Shown here one piece after another: positions 17,585 to 23,864 of a stretch of 34,369 bases of DNA. Source of the stretch: a virus; the IMG/VR virus record IMGVR_UViG_3300028738_000050, positions 1 through 34,369 of that record; one strand, written 5' to 3'. A model generated the notes under the pieces. The model was not told the origin of the DNA. It saw only the letters and a list, made by a program, of their open reading frames with translations, and ran no database searches. Each line of letters opens with the position of its first letter. Position 1 is the first letter of the stretch. Both the position numbers and the translations under genes were made by a program.

Positions 17585-18399
17585 TTTCCAATGTCTTTCA
17601 TATTATAAACATTAATAATTTTACAGTAATAAATTTGTGTAAATTTTACACCTAAATATTCATTATGCGCTTTTACTTTAGCTGTTAGTTTTACCGTATC
17701 ACCATTTTTCACATCTTGACCAATATCATAAGTTGAATATTTATTACCTTTTTCATCAATCAATTTACATTGCATTTGATTTTTATTATTATAAGCACTT
17801 GGAACTTTTAAAGCACCATATACATCAGCTTCAATTGTTATTTTATCACCAATATTACCAATAAATTCACTTGGACTTTTTTCACGATTTTTTTTGGTAA
17901 CAGTTTCATAATAAAGTGCAGTATAATATTTTATCTTATCAATCATTATAGGATCATTTCCTTGATAATGATTTTCTTTAGAAAGCCAAACTATATACGT
18001 TGGATCTTCTACAAAAACCTCACCAATTGTCTCTCCACGATGCTTACCACCTGAAAAAATTTCAGATTTTGCAGCTTGAAACATACCAGCTTTTGTTCCG
18101 GTTCTATCAATAATAACTGGTATTCTACCAGCAGCTTTCTTAGCCTTCTCAACTGCGGTCATAAAATCTGTACTTAGATTTGAAATAAAATGACTACCCC
18201 TAAGACTCTCTTTCCAGAAAGTATAATAAACTGAGTATCTACCAGTTATATCTATCAGAAAATGACCATTTTTGTAATCCCAATCAGAATCAATACCTTT
18301 TTCTAAATATTCTTCAGCTTCTTTAACTTCTACATCTGTTGGTTGATGTAAAGATGTCATTTTTTGACCTTCGTTGAATTGATTATATTTTTTTATCAT
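17569..18399 (-). CDS. tagged protein 4, exonuclease-tail-like domain plus OB-fold, MIKKYNQFNE leader and KFNL end
   Basis: A 276-residue protein. Residues 1-13 (MIKKYNQFNEGQK) form a leader like that of the next gene, and a second Met at 14 would start a leaderless form. Residues about 116-140 contain GGKHRGETIGEV and DPTYIVWL, the pattern of the small domain found at the C-terminus of exodeoxyribonuclease X-like and DnaQ-like proteins. Residues about 183-262 (IGDKITIEADV, TVKLTAKVKAHNEYLGVKFTQ) look like an OB-fold. The protein ends NKFNL. The parts suggest nucleic-acid binding, but I see no nuclease active site. Its start overlaps the upstream stop (ATGA). Confidence 0.65.
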   Translation of the reverse strand: MIKKYNQFNEGQKMTSLHQPTDVEVKEAEEYLEKGIDSDWDYKNGHFLIDITGRYSVYYTFWKESLRGSHFISNLSTDFMTAVEKAKKAAGRIPVIIDRTGTKAGMFQAAKSEIFSGGKHRGETIGEVFVEDPTYIVWLSKENHYQGNDPIMIDKIKYYTALYYETVTKKNREKSPSEFIGNIGDKITIEADVYGALKVPSAYNNKNQMQCKLIDEKGNKYSTYDIGQDVKNGDTVKLTAKVKAHNEYLGVKFTQIYYCKIINVYNMKDIGNKFNL

Positions 18400-18707
18400 A
18401 TATTATATTTATATAATTCTTGTTTTACTTTATATTCTTCTATTTCTTTTTTTGTTAATAATCTTATAATATTACTTTCACGAATAATAAGGCAACCATT
18501 CATATTAGAAAAATGTACGTCATAATATTGTACTTCACAATCACCATAACGTATTTCATATATTAATACAAATGATTCAATTTTAAAATTTCCGTTATCA
18601 TCTATTATATCATATTCCTTATTTACTAAATTCAAATCTAATAAAACATAATCTCCTATATTATATTTATATTTTAATTTGAATTTATTATATTTTTTTA
18701 TCTTCAT
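18396..18707 (-). CDS. tagged small protein 5, SH3-like, MKIKKYNKF leader and KYNI end
   Basis: A 103-residue protein with leader MKIKKYNKFK, then YNIGDYVLLDL and a beta-rich body (FVLIYEIRYGDCEVQYYDV), like the small barrel of tagged protein 1. A Lys/Glu-rich helix and the C-terminus YKYNI follow. Its first 20 bases overlap the 3' end of the receiver-domain gene in another frame, so leader and receiver C-terminus are encoded together. The leader's A-rich segment is nearly identical at nucleotide level to that of the next gene. An AAGGAG tract lies about 20 nt upstream of the ATG, too far for a normal ribosome site. Function unknown. Confidence 0.7.
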   Translation of the reverse strand: MKIKKYNKFKLKYKYNIGDYVLLDLNLVNKEYDIIDDNGNFKIESFVLIYEIRYGDCEVQYYDVHFSNMNGCLIIRESNIIRLLTKKEIEEYKVKQELYKYNI

Positions 18708-19062
18708 AATATTTTATACAACGATTTATCTCCTTTTGTAGTTTATTTGGGACAATTGGTTTTTGGACATAAAATAAAATTCCCATTTCTTTAATCTTTT
18801 TAACAATTTGATTTCCGCCAGCGGTTACAATTATAATAGGTATATTAAAATTCTCTTGAATATATTCAATAGTTTCATAGCCATCCATTTGTGGCATAAA
18901 TATATCTAATAATATAATATCTGGCAAATCTTGTCTAATACAAGTGATAGCATCAATTCCATTTATTGCAACTTGAGTATAATATCCTAATTTTTGGGCT
19001 ATTGATTGTTGAATTATTGAACTATCAGAATCATCATCAACTATAAGTATTTTATTGTTCAT
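18688..19062 (-). CDS. stand-alone response-regulator receiver domain (CheY-like)
   Basis: A 124-residue protein that is one complete receiver domain. Acidic pocket residues D9 and D10 (ILIVDDD), phosphoacceptor D53 (LLDIFMPQMDG), switch T80 (IIVTAG) and K101 (VQKP) are all present. No output domain follows, as in CheY, Spo0F or CpdR-type proteins, which act by protein-protein contact. No histidine kinase is visible here, so a host kinase would be the likely phosphodonor (inference). Upstream lies a TATATATAA element; downstream the gene overlaps tagged protein 5 by 20 bp. Intact active-site residues suggest function. A receiver domain in a phage structural region is unusual and probably host-derived. 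Confidence 0.9.
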   Translation of the reverse strand: MNNKILIVDDDSDSSIIQQSIAQKLGYYTQVAINGIDAITCIRQDLPDIILLDIFMPQMDGYETIEYIQENFNIPIIIVTAGGNQIVKKIKEMGILFYVQKPIVPNKLQKEINRCIKYYEDKKI

Positions 19063-19081
19063 AAATATTATTTAATTTATA

Positions 19082-19093
19082 TTTATATATAAA
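19082..19093 (-). promoter_or_regulatory. TATATATAA promoter-like element before the receiver gene
   Basis: TTTATATATAAA lies about 20 nt upstream of the ATG at 19062 on the minus strand, in the divergent 85-bp gap. On the plus side the gap carries TTATAAAAATAA about 10-20 nt before ATG 19148. Confidence 0.45.
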
Positions 19094-19147
19094 TAATTTT
19101 AAACAAAAATTAAAAAAAAATCTATACTTATAAAAATAATTATATTC

Positions 19148-19633
19148 ATGAACATAGTTGCCACGCCTGACGATATTTTACGTCGTTGCCTTTTTTCTGA
19201 TTTTAAGAGATTTGTATTAAAAGATAAATCAGAAGCTGAAATTCAGCTATTAGTAAAAGAAAATAAGCCTATATCATTATCTGAAAATGATGCATATGCT
19301 ATTGGTTTGCTTAAAGTTATAGAAACAGATAATTTAATTCATAGATTTATGGTACACATGAAAGAAATAATAAACATTAAATCTACTATCTTTGATAAAA
19401 ATGTATATATTTCTGTTAGAATAATTGAAAATGAATTGGAAAGTTTTAAGAAAAGATTTCCAGAGTATTGGATTGCTGATTCTGTTTATGAAAAATCAAT
19501 TGCTGAAGTTATTGAGCATATTAATAAATCACAAGCGTTAATTAAAACTTTTGAAATTTTTGAATTCAAAATTAAAGATAAGAAAGTTAGGTACTTCTCA
19601 TCAAAGGATATTAAAAAAATGATTGAAAACTAA
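19148..19633 (+). CDS. hypothetical phage protein, 161 aa
   Basis: Starts MNIVATPDDILRRCLFSDFKRF and is predicted largely helical with mixed charge. No catalytic motif, signal or membrane segment is visible. The N-terminal half (SENDAYAIGLLKVIETDNLI) looks like a compact conserved core; I believe similar proteins occur in other large phages but cannot name a function. It is a single-gene unit: a divergent promoter region on the left with TTATAAAAATAA close to its ATG, and a strong intrinsic terminator directly after its stop. That isolation suggests independent regulation from the flanking operons. Confidence 0.65.
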   Translation: MNIVATPDDILRRCLFSDFKRFVLKDKSEAEIQLLVKENKPISLSENDAYAIGLLKVIETDNLIHRFMVHMKEIINIKSTIFDKNVYISVRIIENELESFKKRFPEYWIADSVYEKSIAEVIEHINKSQALIKTFEIFEFKIKDKKVRYFSSKDIKKMIEN

Positions 19634-19659
19634 AAAAAGCCTCTTTAAGAGGCTTTTTT
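19632..19659. terminator. intrinsic terminator, likely bidirectional
   Basis: GCCTC, loop TTTAA, GAGGC, flanked by A6 on the left and T6 on the right. It overlaps the end of the stop codon at 19,633. On the other strand it also has a T-tract after the stem, so it can end the leftward gene that stops at 19,661. Confidence 0.9.
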
Positions 19660-19660
19660 A

Positions 19661-19822
19661 TTATAATTTAATCTTACTAATTATTATTTTTTCAATATAT
19701 TCAGAATAATTCTCTATTCCATTCTCTAAACAATATTTTTGCCACAATTTATACACATCAGGATCAATAGCAATTGTTATTGTTTTTCTTTTTTTATTCT
19801 CTGGTACAGTTTTTCTAACCAT
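19661..19822 (-). CDS. small ribbon-helix-helix (CopG/Arc-like) DNA-binding protein
   Basis: A 53-residue ORF (MVRKTVPENKKRKTITIAID...). It matches the ribbon-helix-helix layout: a basic N-terminus, one beta strand (KTITIAID), helix 1 (PDVYKLWQKYCLENG), a turn and helix 2 (NYSEYIEKIIISKI). Such proteins dimerise through the strand and bind DNA as transcriptional regulators. The gene is divergent from a second small protein of the same type across 144 bp. It ends against the shared terminator at 19,632-19,659. An A/T-rich TATATTAAAATAAAAA leader precedes the ATG, without a Shine-Dalgarno. The target is unknown; autoregulation from the 144-bp gap is plausible. Confidence 0.65.
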   Translation of the reverse strand: MVRKTVPENKKRKTITIAIDPDVYKLWQKYCLENGIENYSEYIEKIIISKIKL

Positions 19823-19966
19823 AATTTTTATTTTAATATAATTTAAAAATAATTAAAAGTTTATTTTTAGTTATATTGTTGATAATTAAATATTTGGTTA
19901 AAAGTTGATGTAAAATTGATGTTTTTTGACTTTAAAATATTTATATATAGAATAAAACAATTTATT
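19823..19966. promoter_or_regulatory. 144-bp divergent regulatory gap between two RHH-type genes
   Basis: Contains two TTGATGT direct repeats at 19,905-19,911 and 19,916-19,922, one helical turn (11 bp) apart, as expected for a tandem ribbon-helix-helix operator. A bacterial-type promoter, TTGACT (19,926) with 16-bp spacing to TAGAAT (19,948), overlaps a TATATATAG element 16 nt before ATG 19967. Confidence 0.45.
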
Positions 19967-20149
19967 ATGAGAAGAAAAATAGAAAAAAAGAAAATGACAT
20001 TTTCAATATCATTGGATGTTGATGTATTAAAAATTATAAATGAAACTATAGCCAACAGATCAAAATATATTCAGAATTGCATAATAGAAGAAATGTGCAA
20101 AAGTTTAGAAATAAAGGAAGAACTTACAAATAAAAAAATTATATTATGA
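19967..20149 (+). CDS. second small ribbon-helix-helix-like protein
   Basis: A 60-residue product from ATG 19967 (MRRKIEKKKMTFSISLDVDV). A longer in-frame start at 19916 would add a hydrophobic 17-residue extension that breaks the family pattern and overlaps the promoter, so I reject it. The layout is basic arm, strand (MTFSISLD), helix 1 (VDVLKIINETIAN), turn, helix 2 (SKYIQNCIIEEMCK). It overlaps the nuclease gene by 4 bp (ATGA) and is probably co-transcribed with it. A role as repressor of the nuclease unit or of the divergent gene fits the layout but is inference. Confidence 0.6.
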   Translation: MRRKIEKKKMTFSISLDVDVLKIINETIANRSKYIQNCIIEEMCKSLEIKEELTNKKIIL

Positions 20150-21045
20150 TAATAAGTGAATTTGCAAACGTGAAAATAGGTTCTAAAAATTTTTTATATT
20201 ATAAAAATCTTAGATATCAAGTTAAATATGGCAATGAAATTGAAGTAAAAATTGAACATCTACCATCAAAAACAAAAGTTATAGTTAAAGCAAAATGTGA
20301 TATTTGTGGAGAAATAAAAGAACTAGAATATCGTTCTTATCTAAAAAATATATCAAAGTATCCATTATATTGCTGTAATACATCTTGTGCAAAAATTAAA
20401 GAAAACAAAACAAAAATGGAAATATATGGTGATAATTATGAATCTATTAGAGTAAATAATATGAAAAAAACTAATAAAGAAAGATATGGTAATGAAAATG
20501 CTTCGCAGGTTTTTAGAAGAGAAAAAGATCAGACTGTTTTCATAAATCAATTAAAAAAAATTTATGAAAAAGAGGATTTTGATTATTCTAAAGTTAATTA
20601 TATAAACAATTATACTAAAGTTGAAATTATATGCAAAATACATGGATCATTTGAAAAAAGACCAAATGAATTGTTATTAGGTCAAAATTGTCAAAAATGT
20701 GGTAATATTAAACATAGATTGAATATAATAAAAAGAATATCCGAAAATAAATTTAATGGTAATCAAATTTTTCCATTTTTTAATGAAAAAGGATGTGTAG
20801 AATTTGATAACATAAGTAAAAAAGAAAATATTCATATTCAGCATGCAATGAATGGTGGCGAATATTATATAAAAGAACTAGGATATTGGTTAGATGGATA
20901 TGATAAAATAAATAATGTTGTATATGAATATGACGAAAAATATCACTTTACAGAAAAACAAATAATTAAAGACATAAATAGACAAAGTGAAATAGAGTCT
21001 TTTTTAAAATGCAAATTTATAAGAATTAAAGATTTTATAATTTAA
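20146..21045 (+). CDS. homing-endonuclease-like protein, Vsr/PD-(D/E)xK-type C-terminal nuclease with Cys-rich DNA-binding modules
   Basis: A 299-residue protein. The N-terminal half has a Cys cluster (C51-x2-C54 with C77-x3-C81) and a repeated YG-N module (IYGDNYESIRVNNMKKTN, then ERYGNENASQ, residues 93-121) typical of phage-borne endonucleases. A second Cys/His module follows (C163, H166, C182-x2-C185). The C-terminal nuclease segment reads YWLDGYDKINNVVYEYDEKYH (247-267, given in parts: D250, E261, D263, H267), followed by D276, R279 and FIRIKD. This resembles the very-short-patch-repair-like (EDxHD) homing endonuclease group. It is likely a free-standing mobile gene: it is oriented opposite to the uvsW operon and overlaps the uvsW 3' end by 11 bp. 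Exact family and target site are uncertain. Confidence 0.7.
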   Translation: MIISEFANVKIGSKNFLYYKNLRYQVKYGNEIEVKIEHLPSKTKVIVKAKCDICGEIKELEYRSYLKNISKYPLYCCNTSCAKIKENKTKMEIYGDNYESIRVNNMKKTNKERYGNENASQVFRREKDQTVFINQLKKIYEKEDFDYSKVNYINNYTKVEIICKIHGSFEKRPNELLLGQNCQKCGNIKHRLNIIKRISENKFNGNQIFPFFNEKGCVEFDNISKKENIHIQHAMNGGEYYIKELGYWLDGYDKINNVVYEYDEKYHFTEKQIIKDINRQSEIESFLKCKFIRIKDFII

Positions 21046-22594
21046 TTTTTAGTTCCTCATGAGGATATTGTTGCTTAACATAAACTTCAGCTTTTCTTGA
21101 TTCATATTGATTCCATAATATAGTTTTAAAATCAGCATGAAATATATCAACAATATCAAAAACAATCAATTTTGTTTTCTCATTATGTAAACGAAGACCT
21201 CTACCAATTGATTGGCGAATCAACTTAGGCTCACGGAAACTGTCTGCAAACACTATATTAGTAATAGCTTTCACACTAACACCAGTCGAGAATACACCAA
21301 AACTTGCTATAAGTATTTTTGGATTAGCAGAAGTGTCCTCCATTTGCTTTTTTATATATTCCCTTTTCTCAGTAGAAGTTTGTCCATCAATATAATAAAC
21401 ATCCTTACCAACACAATTATCTTTTATATAATTATATAACTCTGTACCATAAACAATAGTGTGAAATAATATTAATGAATTTTGTTTAAATTTATCAACT
21501 AAATTTTTAACAAATACCTTTCTTTTAATAGAATTATGAATATACTCACGTTCAAGAGTGTACGCAGATTTGCCATCACCTCTCTTTTTAATATTATATA
21601 CTCCCTCAGCAAATTTACGATTTTCATGATGAAGAAGAATAGCTTTAACCTTAAGATCAGATATAAGACCCTTATCTATTAATTTCTTCGCACTTATGTT
21701 AATTAATTTAGGACCTAAAAGAGATTGAATAGTTAATATTTCAACTGAAGTATCTGAAGGATAAGACCCACTCATTCCAAACCTAATTTTAGCACTACCA
21801 AAAGTTTTTGTTAAAATTTCTATAAGAGTATTTGCTTTTGCTGTATGTGCCTCATCACAAGCCACAACCGTAAATTGCTTGAACCATTCTCTAGGATATT
21901 TCTCCAATGATTGATAAGTACCAATATATATATTAGGTTTTTTTTCCTCTTCCCTATATTTTCTTGGTTTGTCACTCATAACCTCATCAATTCTGATATC
22001 TAAAGGCAACTTATTATCACTATTAAACCCATAATTATAATCACCTAAATCATTATAAAATTGCGTGACTAAAGAGATACTAGGAACTATTAATAAGAAT
22101 TTGGAATTAGGATCAATATGTGTTAAATAATAAAAAAGTAACGTGCCAAAAACCAATGATTTTCCTCCAGCAGTTGCAATTTCAACAATTCCAAATTGAT
22201 GTTTTAATATCTGAAAAATAGCATCTACTTGATGCTCATATGGTACAAAATCTTTACCATCTGAAGTTTTATGATCTTTATAAAATTCATTCACAAATTC
22301 TTGTACGTGATCTTTTGTTATTTCATTATTACGTGGAAATTGTTCTTTATTCTCTATAATAAAAGGATAACCATATTCTTTACAACATTTATAAACTTCT
22401 TGCCATAACCCAAAATTAATCACTCCATCAGAAAAATATGAAATGTCACCATTCCAAACACCTAATTTAAATCTTTTCATAAAGCGATAATTGTGTACCT
22501 TTCGTGTTAAATATAATTTTAATTGATTATACTCACCTTTAGTTGATTCTATTAAAATTAATTTACTATTATCTTGGTTAAGCTTGAACTTCAT
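21035..22594 (-). CDS. uvsW: UvsW-like SF2 DNA helicase
   Basis: A 519-residue protein, close to the roughly 500 residues of T4 UvsW. Motif I ATAGGKS is at 140-146, motif II DEAH at 247-250, motif III SGS at 275-277 and motif VI QSIGRGLR at 461-468. About 115 residues precede the helicase core, as in UvsW, where this part helps bind DNA. UvsW unwinds branched DNA and RNA-DNA hybrids, resolving recombination intermediates and switching origin-dependent to recombination-dependent replication. It is the last gene of the unit that begins with the uvsY-like gene. Its start overlaps the 81-aa gene by 17 bp, and its 3' end overlaps the convergent endonuclease gene by 11 bp. All helicase motifs look intact. 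Confidence 0.85.
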   Translation of the reverse strand: MKFKLNQDNSKLILIESTKGEYNQLKLYLTRKVHNYRFMKRFKLGVWNGDISYFSDGVINFGLWQEVYKCCKEYGYPFIIENKEQFPRNNEITKDHVQEFVNEFYKDHKTSDGKDFVPYEHQVDAIFQILKHQFGIVEIATAGGKSLVFGTLLFYYLTHIDPNSKFLLIVPSISLVTQFYNDLGDYNYGFNSDNKLPLDIRIDEVMSDKPRKYREEEKKPNIYIGTYQSLEKYPREWFKQFTVVACDEAHTAKANTLIEILTKTFGSAKIRFGMSGSYPSDTSVEILTIQSLLGPKLINISAKKLIDKGLISDLKVKAILLHHENRKFAEGVYNIKKRGDGKSAYTLEREYIHNSIKRKVFVKNLVDKFKQNSLILFHTIVYGTELYNYIKDNCVGKDVYYIDGQTSTEKREYIKKQMEDTSANPKILIASFGVFSTGVSVKAITNIVFADSFREPKLIRQSIGRGLRLHNEKTKLIVFDIVDIFHADFKTILWNQYESRKAEVYVKQQYPHEELKIKL

Positions 22595-22823
22595 TCAATT
22601 TTTTTAATTTTTCTTTCCTAAGCTGTATTATAAATAAATCAACAGCATCATCAACAATATTACTGTCATATAATTCAGTCATTGTTACTGGTGGATATCT
22701 CATAAAACTACCATCATTACCTTCAACTATCACTGATGGTTTCCATGTATTTTCATCAATTGGTATTATTATTTCAATACCTAATTCTTCTAATCTTTCT
22801 TTTGTATATTTTATGCCGTACAT
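22578..22823 (-). CDS. hypothetical protein, 81 aa, between uvsY-like and uvsW
   Basis: Starts MYGIKYTKERLEELGIEIIIP. A probable alpha/beta fold is followed by a charged C-terminal helix (LFIIQLRKEKLKKLNE). Its ATG follows the upstream stop directly (TAAATG), and its end overlaps uvsW by 17 bp, so it is translationally coupled on both sides. No known motif is seen. Its position in a recombination operon suggests an accessory role in DNA metabolism, but nothing in the sequence proves this. Confidence 0.6.
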   Translation of the reverse strand: MYGIKYTKERLEELGIEIIIPIDENTWKPSVIVEGNDGSFMRYPPVTMTELYDSNIVDDAVDLFIIQLRKEKLKKLNEVQA

Positions 22824-22994
22824 TTAAGAATTTAATCGTTCTTTAATTGATATATAATCTCGAGCCAATTTAATTACATCTTCTTCTGGTGTTGCACTTG
22901 ATATATCAAATTTATATTCTTTACTTTTATACGTTGCTAGAATTCTAGTATGATTATCATCTTTTTCTAATACTACAATTTGAATTTCTTCCAT
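22824..22994 (-). CDS. small hypothetical protein, 56 aa
   Basis: A short ORF (MEEIQIVVLEKDDNHTRILA...) that fills the gap between two genes exactly. Its ATG directly follows the stop of the 122-aa gene, and its TAA is directly followed by the next ATG, so two TAAATG junctions frame it. The pattern is two or three beta strands then a helix (EEDVIKLARDYISIKERL). The tight junctions and balanced composition support a real gene. Function unknown. Confidence 0.6.
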   Translation of the reverse strand: MEEIQIVVLEKDDNHTRILATYKSKEYKFDISSATPEEDVIKLARDYISIKERLNS

Positions 22995-23363
22995 TTAATT
23001 AATTAATTTTTTTAATTTATTCAATTTTTCTATTCTAATTTTTCTTTTAATATAATAATTAGAATAATTTTTAACATATTCTAACTCATAATCAAACTTA
23101 TCATCATAATTAAATAAAGTTTTATTATACATTTTATTTATTATTTCAAAAACATCATCATTAGTTATATCAATCACTTTTAATATTCGGAGTATCACTG
23201 CTAAAATAAGTAAATTAATATCATCACTATTTAAATCATTATCAGTAATATAATCACAAGCATAATAAAACATTTGTTGATAATATTCTTTATTTTTTTT
23301 TTGACTTTTTGATAAAAAACCTTTCCATGCTTTATTTTCTTTAAATTCTTTAACAAATGCCAT
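22995..23363 (-). CDS. hypothetical helical protein, 122 aa, with a strong ribosome binding site
   Basis: Starts MAFVKEFKENKAWKGFLSK. It is predicted almost wholly helical and ends in a Lys/Arg-rich stretch (IKRKIRIEKLNKLKKLI) that could contact nucleic acid. It starts two bases after the uvsY-like stop and has the only consensus Shine-Dalgarno I noted in the window (AGGAGGA, 8 nt before the ATG), which overlaps the end of the uvsY-like gene. No family recognised. Its place between uvsY-like and uvsW suggests a DNA-metabolism partner, by context only. Confidence 0.65.
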   Translation of the reverse strand: MAFVKEFKENKAWKGFLSKSQKKNKEYYQQMFYYACDYITDNDLNSDDINLLILAVILRILKVIDITNDDVFEIINKMYNKTLFNYDDKFDYELEYVKNYSNYYIKRKIRIEKLNKLKKLIN

Positions 23364-23365
23364 AA

Positions 23366-23818
23366 TTAATATCCTCCTAAAATATTTGCAAGTTCTATTC
23401 TATCTTTAACAGCAAAATTTATAGATTCTAAATTTTTAGATGTATCCTTTAAAAAATTAACATGTTCATCCAACTCATCTATAAATGATTGATGTTCAGA
23501 TAAATCGGCTTCTATCAATCTAAGTTTTTCGGTTCCAGAAGTTTTAACTTGATAAGATGTTGCATAGAATTCAAATTTTGCTTTATGTAAAACCTTCATT
23601 TTAGCAACTAATTTATATATTTTAACTGTATATACCTTAACCTCTTCAATAACACTTTGTCTATGACTAATTGCTTCGGCTTTCACATCAACAATAGTTG
23701 CAATATCGCCTTTTAATCTTGCACTTAAATTTTTAACAATAACATTCCACTCTTTTGTTGATTCTATCATTTTCTTAGACATATCTTTACGTGAATCAAT
23801 TTTTTCTTCTTCAGGCAT
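23366..23818 (-). CDS. uvsY: UvsY-like recombination mediator
   Basis: A 150-residue, all-helical, strongly charged protein; T4 UvsY has 137. The segment KLVAKMKVLHKAKFEFY, a short loop (TSGTEKLRL), then IEADLSEHQSFIDELDEHVN and SINFAVKDRIELAN follows the helical layout I recall for UvsY: Lys-rich helix ending in a tyrosine, polar loop, long C-terminal helices with an AIKH/AVKD-like segment. UvsY loads the RecA-like UvsX onto SSB-coated ssDNA. Co-transcription with uvsW supports the call, since the two genes also neighbour each other in T4, although there uvsW comes first. It opens its operon behind a TATATAATAAAAAA element. The identification rests on pattern and context, so it is moderate. 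Confidence 0.55.
   Translation of the reverse strand: MPEEEKIDSRKDMSKKMIESTKEWNVIVKNLSARLKGDIATIVDVKAEAISHRQSVIEEVKVYTVKIYKLVAKMKVLHKAKFEFYATSYQVKTSGTEKLRLIEADLSEHQSFIDELDEHVNFLKDTSKNLESINFAVKDRIELANILGGY
23372..23378 (-). promoter_or_regulatory. Shine-Dalgarno AGGAGGA inside the end of the uvsY-like gene
   Basis: AGGAGGA lies 8 nt before ATG 23363 and at the same time codes for the Leu-Gly-Gly near the uvsY-like C-terminus. It stands out because most starts here have only A-rich leaders. Confidence 0.8.
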
Positions 23819-23830
23819 AGTTATTCATTA

Positions 23831-23846
23831 TTTTTTATTATATATT
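23831..23846 (-). promoter_or_regulatory. TATATAATAAAAAA promoter-like element before the uvsY-like gene
   Basis: On the minus strand AATATATAATAAAAAA ends about 12 nt before ATG 23818. It closely matches the element before the 1061-aa gene (TATATATAATAAAAAA) and lies in the 46-bp gap after the 241-aa gene. Confidence 0.45.
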
Positions 23847-23864
23847 GTTTAATTGTATATTAGT

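Noticed and set aside
19916-19966. Longer start (MMFFDFKIFIY) for the second ribbon-helix-helix protein
   Set aside because: It would place coding sequence over the TTGACT/TAGAAT promoter and add a hydrophobic extension unlike the family.
19867-20055. 62-residue hydrophobic minus-strand open frame
   Set aside because: It is antisense to the second ribbon-helix-helix gene and its promoter; the apparent membrane character comes from reading A/T-rich DNA backwards.
23366-23818. Chaperone or tape-measure fragment reading of the 150-aa helical protein
   Set aside because: The Lys-rich helix ending in tyrosine, the polar loop, and co-transcription with uvsW fit a UvsY-like mediator better, although certainty is moderate.
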